From NCBI GenBank assembly GCA_010405405.1, contig MU004236.1, forward strand, positions 2,238,070 to 2,302,069: DNA of 64,000 nucleotides. Reading direction: 5' to 3'. The notes below the pieces were generated by a model. It worked only from the letters and a program-made list of their open reading frames with translations. It was not told the DNA's origin and ran no database searches. The stretch comes from Microthyrium microscopicum (Eukaryota > Ascomycota > Dothideomycetes > Microthyriales > Microthyriaceae). Position 1 is the first letter of the stretch. Each line of letters starts with the position of its first letter. The position numbers and the translations under genes are program-made. Positions 12,863 through 25,236 of this stretch are shown piece after piece.

Positions 12863-13004
12863 GCTAAGGTACTCATTGAGTATCAAATTCATGTTTTACG
12901 ACAACAGCAGATTTTAGTAGTATAATTCAATAGGTACCAATAGCAAGTATGGCCTAGCCGCAACAGCAGTCACAAACAGTCTCTTGAACCCAATCTCAAC
13001 AGCC

Positions 13005-16000
13005 TCAGTTATCTAGCCGATTCAACTTCCTGATCTCCGTCCAACGACTCCACTTCCCCTGCTCCAACACGTTCATCTTTCTTAATTTGCCACTTGGATT
13101 ACCCAGCACCACAGGCACCCAGTCTGTCTGCGCCCTGACCATCTTACCAAATCCTTCATTGCCTTCCCCAAAGACTGTGTCCGGAATAACCTGTACCTGC
13201 ATAAAACGCCACAGCACAAGCGTCAACGCGATAGTCAGACCAAGCAGAACACCCGCCGTCACACCAGTGCTGATCTGCGCGCCCCAATCGCGCGTCATTG
13301 CACCGCCCACACCCGTCGCACCCGCAGCAAGCAAGAAGCCAATGGCCTGGGCAGTGAAGAAGCCAGCACAGACACGCGGGAAGGACGAGTAATTTGTGCG
13401 CCGCCGACGGACGATGGTGGCCATGCTTGTGAGGCGATGTTTGGTGTTGACGCCGGGTTGTAGATCGGAAGTGTCAAAAGTTTCCATGATGAGGCCGACG
13501 CATTCGGCCATGGCGAGCGTGCTGAGGAAACCGATGATGCCAGTGAACACGGTGGGGACCATAAAGTGTACGGATCTGCCTGGGGAGCCAAGGGTGTAGG
13601 CTAGCCCGGCAAAGGGTAGGAGGATCATGAAGGCGATGCGTCGAGCCATATGGGAGCTCCAGATAACGTTGTGCTGGAGTGTTTGGCTGTCGGTGCGTGG
13701 ACGTTCCATGCGCGATCGGCTAAAGAAGTTGGCTCGGCTGAGGGGTGTGGCTAGTAGAGAGCCTATGGCGATGCTGAGGACGCAGGTGCCGACGTCTTGA
13801 GAATGGAAGCGGTAACTACGAGATAGGAGAGCACCGATGAGCTGGAGGTGTTAGCACCGACAAAAGATAATGTTGGTAAGACACTTACCACTACCACCAG
13901 AACAATCTGGGCATATATCCAGCCAATGTAGAGCGCGAGGATGAAGTAACCTGGTTGGCATAGCATCCATACGCTCAACTTCAGACCAGCAAAGACCTCC
14001 TGCCACTAATGCTTTGGTCCTTCGTCTGAGATGTGTAGCTTGACCTCTCCGCGGCCTACCAATTTCTTGATCTTTTCATGCTTGTCCATGAATTTCTTTG
14101 TGCTGCGTCGCCATGCTGATCTTCGAGTCTCTGGAGTGATGATGTTGATAGCCATAGTGATTACCAAGAGGAGACACGCAACATAGAATCCCCATTGTGG
14201 GTTGAGAGAATTGATGATGGCAGCTCCAATCGAGAACCCAATTGCGATGGATCCAAAAGAGCAAAAAGTCCAGAATCCTAACCACATACCAAGGCCACCA
14301 CCAAATCTTCGCACATCTTCAACATCCTTGACCTCTTGATGAGGAAATTCTGCTTGTAGAGATGCACCAAAGAGGTCAAGAAGAACTGTAAAGGCGTTGA
14401 TGTTGGCGAATCCAAGGAGAAAGCCGATGAGTAGTCTCGATATGAGAAGGCCAGTCCGGAAAGTGAGGTTGTTTGGATTCCGAAAAGTGTTGACGATTAT
14501 GGCCTGTGGAAATTGGAGAGGAATCGCAAAGGCCAGAGATGTCAAGATATATGGCTTGCGTCCATGCAAAAGAGGCACAGGCCAGAATATCCATGTAGAG
14601 ATTGCCAATCCAATATAGAGATAAATGTTGCCCTGGAGCGCATAATGATCTGGATCTCCGAGCTGATATTGTATCTGAGGAACTAGTCCTGCATATACTC
14701 CAATCTGGAATCCAATATTGAATGTGTTTAAGCAAGCAATGAGAGCAGTATATCGCTTTTGAAATGAATTCCATTTTCGGGCGATTGGTTGCCGCCTGAC
14801 CGGATGGATGTGACCAAGAGCTGTTTCTACAAAGTGTGGAGGACTTGGACTGAAATCTGCCCGATTAGTACTGTATGGTTCTTCGCCTTGTGGAAAAGTC
14901 GATCGATGTTTAAGGGAGGTCTTAGGAGGCATCGAATCGGCCGCCGGCATTCCTATCCATGGATCAGGAGCAGAGGGTTTTCTCGTTCTTGGTGACACTT
15001 GAGATTCGATACTCCTCTCCTGACCTCTATAACGTAATGACTCTGGGGCTTTCAGGAAGGCATCCGTCACTGCAGGTACAGGAGGGGCTTCTCTAACTGG
15101 AGGGTGGTTCGCAAAATCACGATAGTAAGACCCAGCAGCTCCCTCCATGTTTAATTGTGGCGCAAAATCTTTCATTTTAGCCTGATGGCGACTACCAGCT
15201 CTTGATGCAATCTCGCGTCTCTGGTGCTTGGGGACTGGCGGAGGAGGAGCAGCTCTTGACGGTCCTGATTCCAGATCTACAGTAGAGAATGATTCAAGGG
15301 ATTGGTTTGCCTGTGGATGCGGAATGTCATGGGGCATGTCCGATGAACCATCTAGTTCTGAAGGTGAGTAGTAACGGCGTCTTTCAAGACCATGGCTGGA
15401 TATTGCAAAGTCCACGGCTTCGTTGCTGACTGTAACGACATTATCCATCAAAGAGTCCAGATGCCGCATTGTCATGGTCAGCTTTTCCCTGTCATCAAAT
15501 TCATTGGGCTCTGTGCGGAGAATCTTTTCAGTAGCATTGGGTCTTAGTGCATGAGGTGAGACGATATCAATCGATGTACTGCTTCCAGTCGATGGAGGGT
15601 GATCAATGGTCACAACCTGGTCATCGAAATGTGCTGTTCTGCTTTTTTTCAACTTTAGAATCTGCGGGTGAGAAGTGGAGGTAGAAAGCTTTCCAAGAGC
15701 CAAGGCTTGAGCCTTTAAGCGGAATGCTTCTTTCGGTGAAGCTTGAGCCCTGGATCATAAGTTAGGCATTTAAATTTGGATCTTGGATGTTTTGACTTGC
15801 TTTTTAACCATGAGAAATGATGCTTCTTCTTTTTGTCTAGGATATGAACGTCCTGTGGAACTGGAATTTCCTCTGGGATTGGAAGCTCCTGATTTGAGCC
15901 TTCTGAAACCGCGGTTTCTTGGGTTGGGTCTTGCTGTGAGTGTAATGTACTTTGTGCACTACCAAGCTGGACCTGCAGGCTGGGGCTGACTTGGGACTCT

Positions 16001-16398
16001 GTGCCGTCTTCAAGCTCTGTCTCTTGAGGATCTGGATTATCTTGAAACTTTAGCCTATCGTCTAGTTCTGGAATGCCTTGAGTCTGTGGACCGTCTTGAG
16101 GCTCTGATGTGTCTTGAAGTTCCTCTGGGCAGTTTTGGTCCTCTGCGTTATTTAGGAGCGCTGGATTGTCTTGGGCCTCTGGGCTCTCCTGAACCTTTGG
16201 GCTGTAAGGTTGGTCGAGGGCTGTTGCAAAGGTTGGTCGAGGACTAATGAACTGCAACGGAGAAGAAATTTCTGTGTCTGTTCTAGCTAGAGAAGCTTGT
16301 GGTCGTATAGCACGAGTACCGATTGATTCGGGATTCTTTTGTTGTCGATGGAAGGTAAGAAATGAGAGAGGTGCTTTCTTCGCGGCGTCTTCACTCAT
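13005..16398 (-). pseudogene. MFS transporter with an in-frame stop codon
   Basis: Three exons: 16,398-15,809, 15,749-13,889 and 13,841-13,005. Introns of 59 nt (15,750-15,808) and 47 nt (13,842-13,888) keep the frame. The model has 1,096 codons. The first ~450 residues look disordered and include a Pro/Gln/Asp/Glu-rich stretch. Twelve predicted membrane helices follow, in two sets of six, starting at KRYTALIACLNTFNIG and ending near GNPSGKLRKMN..WTEIRKLNRLDN. That is the arrangement of fungal major-facilitator exporters; the substrate is unknown. After the sixth helix and the central loop, codon 778 is TAG (14,006-14,008), directly before WQEVFAGLKLS, where my recollection of the family suggests a second Trp. 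Everything beyond the stop remains open and conserved-looking. The first exon could instead be a separate 227-residue gene ending at 15,715. The promoter side overlaps the region upstream of the nitrilase 3' end. Confidence 0.75.
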
Positions 16399-16621
16399 TT
16401 GCCCAACGAAGATGAGATGTCGGTTTCACAGGTGTAGGAATCAAGGTGCATGAAATGAATAGGGATGGAAGAGTAACAAAAAGACGATAACAAAAGGAGA
16501 GCGGTATAGAAGAACAAGTATGAAGGACGAGAAGACTTTGGTAGCAGTGTTTGCAATGGCTCGCAGGTAGCTCAGGTATTGCAGTGACGAAACTGCCTGC
16601 TTCAAAAAAGCACCTGTTCCT

Positions 16622-17530
16622 TCAAGAAGTTGGTCCGACCTTGCTCACGTCGGCATATACATCAAATCGTCGCTGCGAGTACACGGGAATACCTTTCCGT
16701 ACCTCCTCAATTCTATCGCCCGACAGTTCTGCAATAACAATGCCTTCTTTTTCATCAAGATGCCCAAGTGACTCTGCGTTTGGGTCCACAATCATGCTAT
16801 GACCCCAAGCATGATAATCAGCGCTCATATCCCTTGCTGGACTGCACAGTCCCACATATGCTTGGTTATCAACAGCGCGGGACCGTGCCAACAGCTCCCA
16901 ATGTGCTGGGCCAGTGGTCATGTTGAAGGCTCCCGGATAGAGCAGGAGAAAAGCACCTTTCCTTGCGGCTATAGTCGCTAGTTCCGGGAAGCGGATGTCG
17001 TAGCAAATGGCAATCCCTATTTTGCCATATTCTGGCAAGTCCACCATGGTGATATCATTGCCCGGGGAAAGAACTTCAGACTCCTTGAATTTAATTTTGC
17101 CAGGAATGTCAATGTCAAACAAATGCACTTTCCGGTGAGTGGCAATGAGCTCCCCAGTAGGCGAGAAGGTCAAACAAGTGTTGTACAAATCTTTGCTGGT
17201 TGGGTGCTTCTCCGGGATGCTTCCACCGACTAGGTACACCTGGGCCTCAGCAGCCAACTTGGACAATGCGTGAAAAGATGGTGACTGCTCGGCTGTTGGC
17301 GGCGATGGGAGCAGAGTTTCGGCATAGCTGCCAAAATACTTGGTTCCATAGGGGGAATTGAAGCATTCAGGCAACACAACAATCCGAGCTTTGTGCTCGT
17401 TCACTGCTTCCAGAACCTTAGCACGGGCATGGGAGAGGTTATGAGCCTTATCGGCCGTGCATGCCAGCTGGACCAGAGCAAGACGAACAGGTTGTTTGAG
17501 TAGCTTAGCCATTGTAGGAAAATTGACCAT
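16622..17530 (-). CDS. nit3: Nitrilase-superfamily amidohydrolase (Nit3 / omega-amidase type)
   Basis: An intronless frame of 302 residues matches the usual length of fungal Nit3 and animal Nit2. These enzymes hydrolyse the amide of alpha-ketoglutaramate and alpha-ketosuccinamate, closing the transamination cycle of Gln and Asn, in cytosol or mitochondria. The catalytic triad is visible: Glu55 in VVLPECFNSPYG, Lys134 in HRKVHLFDID and Cys176 in GIAICYDIRFPE. The YPGAFNMTTGPAHWELL and RAVDNQAYV blocks, which build the pocket in this family, are also present. Met7 (17,512; ACAATGGCT context) is an equally good start and is closer to family N-termini. The gene ends 224 bp before the start of the MFS gene on the same strand. 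The assignment to the superfamily is firm; the exact substrate is by homology. Confidence 0.93.
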   Translation of the reverse strand: MVNFPTMAKLLKQPVRLALVQLACTADKAHNLSHARAKVLEAVNEHKARIVVLPECFNSPYGTKYFGSYAETLLPSPPTAEQSPSFHALSKLAAEAQVYLVGGSIPEKHPTSKDLYNTCLTFSPTGELIATHRKVHLFDIDIPGKIKFKESEVLSPGNDITMVDLPEYGKIGIAICYDIRFPELATIAARKGAFLLLYPGAFNMTTGPAHWELLARSRAVDNQAYVGLCSPARDMSADYHAWGHSMIVDPNAESLGHLDEKEGIVIAELSGDRIEEVRKGIPVYSQRRFDVYADVSKVGPTS

Positions 17531-19334
17531 ATGTTGATATTGGTGTTGATCTCAAGCTCTTGACGTAAAGAATGTAGTTGCATGGGGCAAACTTGTCTAG
17601 AGTTTGATCCACAGCTTATGCAGCCCCTTGTCCTCTATCAAGCCTGACAACCTGACCATCGTCACTGCTTATCCATTACTAACTTCCCAGTGATACTTTC
17701 TCAGAGCTCCAGGCTCCTTCTTGATCCGAGCGCCGGCCTCATTACAGCAAGTGCTCAACACGGATATCAATTCATTACTTGATTAGGCAGGATATCGGGT
17801 GATTACGTCTTTCTATGGAACATTGAAGCTATGGCTACCAGCAGCAGTCACTGGAAATGAGCGCCTGAGCAAGAGCATGGACTTTTGTAGAAGGTTTGAA
17901 GGGTATAAAGCCTGTTGCTCTTGCTTCCTAAGTTCCTCTTTCTTTATCAACACTTTCCTCATCTACTTTTGGCTTTTTTGAGCAGGCACGTTTGTGCCAA
18001 AAAGTTGGGGATGGTAGGTGCAGGTAAGTATCTTTCCTTCTTGAACTAGCCATCGTTACTCATGAATATTCAGGCGCCTCCTACCCAAAAGCGCAGTCTC
18101 CTCTTGTAGGTCGGCCCTGCTTCTTGGGAGACTTCACATCATGGTCGTTGCTTGAATGGGCAATCGCGATACCTCCGCCTGGACTTCCATGTCTGGAGGA
18201 TGAGACTTCCCACACCGACTACATCAATTTTAGGGATCTTGGACTGGGAGCTGGACTTCCACCAAAATCTGCGATAATTGCAAATCAGGTTTGCCTGGAG
18301 CCTTGCCAGCAAACAACCCAACTCCATCCTCGGGACTTTGCAGTCAGCATCCAACCCGGATTCGGTTTCGTGCAGGGCGCCACAATTACATGAACTATCA
18401 TCTCAGGATGGTTGCCCTGTCCTGTCTGTTCTCGGGCCGCTTCACCTCTAATCTGCTATAACTGCAAATCAGGTGTTCTTGGAACCTTGCCGGCAAACTC
18501 AATCCAAATCTTGGGACTATGCAGTCCAGGATTCAATGCGGATTCTGTTTCGTGCAGGGTCCGGCCACAAAAACATGATCAATTGTCCCAGGATGTCGGA
18601 GGGTCCTTGCGGATCCAAAGTAACATGCTTAATTTGGACATCCGCTAAGCTTCTAACATGGGATGTCAAGAAAACACATCAGGACCGGCCTCCCGTCTGG
18701 TTCCGACTTGGCCAAGAAAACATCTCAGGACCGGCCTTCGTCCTGGATGTGCCGCAGTTCGTTCTCACGACTGGAGATGTCTTCCTTTTGCCTCAAAGCC
18801 TTCAGCCTTGTTGAAGTTGAAATAAAGAAGACCTCGGCCGTGCACCCACGTGCACAACACGGATGCCAGAGAGAGTACCTGGCAGTCCAAAAAAGTGACA
18901 GTTTTAGCTCATGAGCGGGGAAATTTCTCTCAAGGCAAACGCATGGCCTTTTGTTCTGTAAAATAGACTACACTTCAGCATTGAATCTGCGTGGTGGAGG
19001 GTGGTGGAAGAAAAAATCAGAAAACTGTTGCCCTTGCTTTTTTGCTGCGCATGTGAACTTGTGCGATTTCTTTGTTGTGACAAAATTCCCTACAAAGCCT
19101 TTGATCGTTTTAACTGCAGAGTCTAATGAACATGAAGAACAGAAGTCGAGATCTTTGAATTCGCTAAAATTCCACACCGAATACCAAAGTTACCGGTGTT
19201 CCAATCAAGCAAAAACACCTAGTAATGCATCAATCAATGCCCCGAACACCAAACTTGCTAACAGGACAAACAAACAAACAAACCGCCCCCCCAAAATGGC
19301 CAATAGTCAGCTCCGTAGCTGTGTCAAAGGATGC
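17531..19334. other. Intergenic region with diverged duplication
   Basis: About 1.8 kb lies between the nitrilase start and the MOT1 stop. Several short open frames exist but none has a recognisable domain, splice pattern or composition. The notable content is a diverged tandem duplication (18,266-18,597), listed separately. A small CAGGACCGGCC repeat (18,680-18,690 and 18,727-18,737) lies in two similar ~30-bp words. A short (CAAA)n tract lies near 19,265. It may hold the remains of a lost gene. Confidence 0.5.
18266..18597. repeat. Diverged tandem duplication, about 145-bp unit
   Basis: Copy A (about 18,266-18,411) and copy B (about 18,448-18,597) align along their length: AATCTGCGATAATTGCAAAT versus AATCTGCTATAACTGCAAAT at the start, then CCTTGCC(A/G)GCAAAC, GGGACT(T/A)TGCAGTC, GTTTCGTGCAGGG and finally CAGGATG. 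They differ by many substitutions and small indels. A frame reading xANQVxLEPCxQT is shared, but neither copy belongs to a recognisable gene. An old local duplication is the simplest reading. Confidence 0.65.
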
Positions 19335-22300
19335 TTATCCTTTCATGTTGGCCAAGAAATTATCTAGGTTGTACTCTTCTTCATACTGCTTTTCGTCCCA
19401 CAGAGCCGCAACGTCATCCAAGAAATGTCGCTGGCCCTTTGTCCGCATCTCACCCGTCTGGTCCACTGCATCTTCCTCTGAGATGCCAGCATTGCCGTTG
19501 GCGCCTGCTGGCTCTGGCATTGCGGGTACTCCTTCGGCTGTTGATGATATGTTGAAGAGATCCAGTAGTGTATCGGTCTCCATGCTTCCAAGAGCAGAGT
19601 TTTGTTGGTTGACGACGGTGGATGCTACGTCGATCTTGAATCGTTGGAGACTGGAGATGGTTAGTAATGTATGGTGTTGGCAGATTGAGAGGGACTTACT
19701 TGAGGATCTTTTCTTCCAGGGTACCGCGTGTGACAATGCGGTATACGTTGACGACCTTCTTTTGGCCAATACGATGAGCGCGATCCATGGCTTGCATATC
19801 TTTCTGTGGGTTCCAATCATGTTCCACGAAGATGACAGTATCAGCGCCAGTAAGATTGAGACCGAGACCACCGACATTGGTGGTAAGAAGCAAGCAATCG
19901 TATGATGGGTCAGTATTGAAGCGGTTGACGATATCCTGGCGCTTGCTGGCTTCTACCGAGCCATCCAGACGCAGGTACTGAACTGAGGGAAGAATTTTCT
20001 GGAAGACCTGTGTCTGGACCATGTCCAGCATTTCCTTCATTTGACAGAATATCAGGGCACGATGTTGGCTCACGGCGCCGGACTCAGCAACAGAGAATGC
20101 GTTTTGTGGTTCGGTATCGGCAACACCGATGCCGCAGTCGACAAGCAAGTCCTTCAGAGCAGTAAGCTTTGGCGCATGCGCGATATCAGTGAGTGACGAA
20201 TTTTTCGCGGCAAGCATCTTGTTGATTTTGTCATACTGCTTGTGAGTTTCCTTGACGACTAGAGAAGGAGAGTTGCAAAGCTTGCGCATGTATTGCAGCG
20301 CTTGGAAAATATGGCGCTGCCCTTCGCTAGATTTCTCCGACGCGGCTTCATGGATACGATCTTTTTCTACTCGGCCAAAGTCTTCGAACAGTCTCCGCTG
20401 CAGATCAGAAAGATCACAGTAATAATTCTGAATGATCTTCGGTGGCAAGTCATCGAGAACCTCTTCTTTGAGACGACGAAGCAAGAATGGCAAGACTTGC
20501 TTGTGAAGCGCTTCGATAGCCAGCGCACCGGCTTCTTGCTCCTTGCTACTCGATTTCGCATTGCGGCTTGCAGCAATCGGCTTTGCGAAACGGTCTTGGA
20601 AGACCTTCTCGGAGCCAAGGAAACCAGGCATCAAAAAGTCGAACAAAGACCAGAGCTCCAAGACATTGTTCTGAATTGGTGTTCCGGACAGGATCAATCG
20701 ATGGTAGCTCTTGAATGACTTGACAGCAATCGTAGTTTTTGCCTTGGGATTCTTGATCAGATGCCCTTCATCCAAGATGCAATAGTTCCAAATGATTGGA
20801 TTTAGGATAGCAACATCGTTTCGGCACACTTCATACGATGTGATGACAACATCCACTTGATCTAGCAAGTGTCGAACTTTGTTACGTTCGGCAGGAGGAC
20901 CTGTGTATGTGACAGCTTTGAGGAACGGAGCAAAGCGCGCTATTTCTTGTTGCCAATGGCCAGAAAGAGTTGGTGGACAGACAATTAGGGTAGGCAATTT
21001 GCGGCTATCCGGATTCTGAGACTTTTCGAATTCTTCATTGCGAAGATAGTGATCACTGGCAACCACGCACAACGTTTGCAAAGTCTTGCCCAGTCCCATA
21101 TCATCACAAAGAATGCCATGGAGGCTGTATCTGTTAAGAAACGCCAGCCAATTGACACCATCTTGTTGGTAGGGTCGTAGTGTAGCCTCGATCTTGACCG
21201 GAATCTTGAAATCCTCTGCTTTCTTAGGATCGAGCATCTGCGCGATAAAATTGCGCTCACGCTCTCGTCCTTTGAGAAGCTCTTCGGAAAATCCAGGGGG
21301 ATCCGGAATACCTGCTTCAAGCGGAACTAGCTTGACTAGAGTTGCAAAGGTAGTGGCTGCGATAAGGCGGACATCATTGTCATTATCGCTCATTCGTCCA
21401 AGAACTGGAACAATGAGGAATATGACATACGGCAGAATACCATCTTCCATGACATGAATAAGATGGTAGATACTCTCAATACCACCTTGCCGACAATGAA
21501 CATCCAGCGGACTATTGATTGAAGGAAGTACTTTATCGACTAGTAGTGTTATTCCTTCAACCGTCATGACGCTGCAGATTGTAGAGAAGCATTTGGCGGC
21601 AATGTATCGAAAAACAGCAAGCTTAGATCGCAGGGCTTTCGCAATTATTGGCAGCATCTCGCTGACGAATGGATACAAGTCCTTGTGGAATTTGGGAACC
21701 AAGGCACGAAGTGTTGAGAGACTGTCAACAACTTCCTGACCAAAGTTGTTCTCTGGGCTGTCAATATCAGCCGGAAGTTCGTCAGTATCGAATGCTTCCT
21801 TGAGTGGTCGCTCGATGAGACCCCGAAGTACAGGTATTCGATCAAACAGATCTTTCCCAAATGTAACAACAAGCTGCTCCAAGGCTTCTTTCGAACCACG
21901 GCGCATAATTCTCGCGGCTCTAGCTTCGCGCTCGAATTTTGCTGCATCCGGATGATCTCGAACGTCTTCTTCCTTTTTGAGTGACAGAATGCCATTTGAC
22001 ATTCCCACATTAGCATGGAACTCTGGGGTTTCCGCAGTCTCCGTACAGTAAAATTTGACTAGATTGCCAACGACCTTGTCAGACACTTTAGTCTTGCCAG
22101 AGCTGACCATGAAACCAACAAGGGCAGCGACCGCAGCAGCCGAACGCTTTTGCATGTCAAAGTTTTCCTCAGTCTTCACGCTATCCATCATGGCCTTGAT
22201 AGTGAGAGCAGGTTTCTTAGGCATGTCGCGAAGAATAACCACAGCAGCGGCAGCGGCAGCCTTGACTCGAATATCACGTTTGTCTTTGGACATTTTGGCT

Positions 22301-25236
22301 TCTTCAATCGCGTCTATTGCAGTGGCTCGGGTATCACCCAGAGATGCCTCATGGGCTTTCTTTTGATGAATCGTCATCTTGTTGAAAAGAACATCGTAAT
22401 CTTGGAAAACAATCTTCTCGGCATCGACAACTCCAAATGCATAGCGACTAGCATTGGGATCACCCTGCACGACTGCAGCCATCGATGGCAATTTTGGAGG
22501 AGCAAGATTGTTCTCAAACACTGTCGAGAAGACAGTAATGAGCGCTTGGCATTGACCACGGACAATGTGAAGGTACGACGTGAGATCGGTGTAGAATATT
22601 GGGGGTTCGCCTTCGACGATTGGACGTAGTGCTTTGGTAAACGTTGCAGCAAGTTCGTCTTGCTCTGTCAAGCATTTGGCGAATTCTTCAATAACAAAGC
22701 ACGCGTGTTGCTGCGAAGAGGCATATGAGGATCTGAGGAAAGGTGTAACTTTCTGTCCGAACTCTTGCAATCTGGATTCAACAGGCCAAAGCGAAATGGC
22801 CAAACCTAGTGCCTGAGCTGACGCCAGTTTGTTGCGTACGATAACATCAGTGCCAATCAAATCAGTGTCGCCTTCCATAGCGGAACCGTCGATATTGTGT
22901 GAGCGAGCACCCCACGAGTTCTGCTCTTCTTTCTCAGATTTGGCAGATTTCCGTCGCTTTTTGGCGGGTTCTGAGCCATTAGCTGGAGAAATCCGTCGCT
23001 GAGTTGGAGCATTTGCTGTATAAGCCTCGCCAGTAGGTTTTACGAAAAGGGTGACGTCCATGGGGATAGGATTACGTGAAACGCCGATGGGATGCATCGT
23101 AAGCTTGACCAAGATGTCTGATATTGATGCGAGTTGTTCGGCAAATTGGCCACCATCCTGGAGAGTTTGAACCAAGGCTCGCCAAACTTGGAGAGACAGG
23201 TTCAACACTTGATCATTTCGCTCCAAAACAATGTTCTGAAATATCAGTCGCAGAGATAAAGAGCTAATCCAGCCCTTGGATTCTTGTCCTGGAATCTCTA
23301 GAAAGGTGAGCAATGCTCGAAGAACAGAGGATCGTACAGTTGTGATGGTGTGACGGAGAAAGGGGAAGAGTCGCGGAACGAGATTGGCAAATGAGAGTTC
23401 TTCGTCCTGCAAAGCATTGCGTTGCATGGCTTCGAGGACTTCGGGGAAGCTGCATAACTTAGCAAGAAAGTCCATGATGTTGCCAGTGCTGGCAGTTAGA
23501 TCGTCAGTGAGATCCGTCAAGCTGTTCCAAACGATAAGGATGAGATTGTCAAGTGTACTTAGCCTATTCGAGACGATATCTTTAGCAATAGGTATAAGTG
23601 TAGCAGCGCTGACAGATCGAATATCATCATCAACATTTTCCAGTCCACGCATGGTACATTCTAAGACCCCGTCCATGATTTTCGGGGATTTCTGCAGTAA
23701 ATCATCTCGAGTTGAGACGAGGTAACGCATGCCCGAAAGAGCACCGTGACGAGGTTGCCAGATTTGATCCAGTAGTGACAGCAAGTCATCGTCCATGACA
23801 AGTCGGCGAAGTATTTCGAATGTTTCCGTGACAGAAGACTCGGGCATATGAATTAAAGCTGCGGCTAGAGTTTGCGCAGCTGATTCTCGAATAGGAGCAA
23901 CCGCTGTATCCGAGGCAAAATCAATGTATCGATCGAGCATGAAAATACAGCATACTCGGCATGCTAGGTCGTCAAGCCATCGTTTGTTAAGGAGATCATT
24001 CTCTCGTCGTGACTTTCCTAGCATTCGGCCGGCACCAGATCCATGGACACGAAGAATCTCTCGGAGACCCATTGCAGCGCCATGGCGAACCTCCCACTTA
24101 TGATCAAATAGATCAGTGACCAAAAATTCGCATACACGTGTAAAGGGCCACTCGCTGCCGTCTTCCTCTGCCTCTGTGACAAATGCAGATTTTTCTCGTA
24201 TAGCTTCTCCTTTAAACTCTTTCACCAAGGCACCTTCATCTTCGCCCTTTTCAAGTGAGAAGTAGTCAGAAGCTCCGTTCTCTTCCTCTTCAGATCTCGC
24301 ACCCGTCTTGATTGGAAATGGAGTTGGCGCAGTTGGTGTCTCTGGGATGTCCGCGATGCTACCTTTTCGATCGTTGAAGTCAACCACCCGTATTTTGCTA
24401 GCGTTGTGCTTGGCTTCCATCTTGAGTTTTCGCTTGAGTACGTTTCGCTGGCGAGCGCTGACACCACCACCGGGTGTACGTGGCTCGGCTGATAAAGGCA
24501 CACCCGCAGATGCGATCGAGTCATTCCGCTTAAGAGTTGCGACTGAAGTATCAAGCATGGGTGTCGGAACGAGGATAGAGCTCTTTGGAGCCTCAACCAC
24601 TGGCTCAACATATTTACCGTTAAGTCCTAGTCGAGATTTGAGAGAATTTTTCTCCGCTCGCAGTCGCTCAAAGGCATCCATGCCGTTGAACTTCTGCTCG
24701 CAATCTGGCCCTCCATCACGAACCAGAAGAAGACCATGCTGGAGAATCAGGGGTATGTCGAGCTCCGAGAAAGCAAGGTGATTGGGCGAAGGACCGTGAC
24801 CATTAGATGCCAATCCATTTTTCCCATTGGTTTCTTCTTCAACCTCGTCTTTGAGGTTGTCTAGTGTCGAAACTTTTGGCTCTTCGGCGTCTTCTTCATT
24901 AGGATCGTATTTGACGGTGTTATCAACGATGCCGCCAAGCGCTTTGGCAGCAGCTGCACGACTGTCCCAGGACTTTTTGCTCAGACAAGGAACTACAAGG
25001 TTTAACAGATTGTAGAGCTCATCTGGATGAGATTTTTGGATATCTGCCAATTGTTGGGCAGCAGTGTTGCGAATTAAAGCTGTATGACCAGTGTCGAGAA
25101 GTCTAAAGAACTGTTAGCTGTTACCATCAGGCTGAGGGTGTGAAGTTTCTTACTTGACAAGCCGATCGAGTCTAGAGAGGAATTAGTGATGATGCTTAGT
25201 CGAAGGTTTATACCAAGCTTACCGTGTGTCAGTCAT
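19335..25236 (-). CDS. mot1: MOT1/BTAF1, TBP-removing Snf2-family ATPase
   Basis: Four exons: 25,236-25,223, 25,171-25,154, 25,102-19,700 and 19,650-19,335, giving 1,916 residues. The two tiny first exons read MTDTR and LDRLVK and join exactly to LLDTGHTALIRNTAAQQLAD, the conserved Mot1 N-terminus. The protein removes TATA-binding protein from DNA using ATP and so redistributes TFIID/TBP in the nucleus. Residues 1 to about 1,280 form the HEAT-repeat TBP clamp. The Snf2 ATPase follows, with Walker A DDMGLGKT (Lys1350), the DEGH box typical of Mot1 (Asp1455) and, near the C-terminus, the helicase motif GLGLNLTGADTVIFVEHDWNP. The last exon joins KIL-NLQRFKIDVA after a GTAAGT donor. A Ser/Lys-rich segment with KKRRK near residue 730 may be a nuclear signal. 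It is divergent from RPL16 across 2.7 kb. Confidence 0.97.

Noticed and set aside
15715-16398. Separate 227-codon gene upstream of the MFS transporter
   Set aside because: A phase-matched 59-nt intron with a CTAAC branch word joins it to the transporter frame; kept only as an alternative.
18124-18914. Several short frames over the tandem duplication, including a CYNCKSG motif
   Set aside because: The two copies do not keep the same frame intact, and the two-Cys motif alone is not a zinc knuckle.
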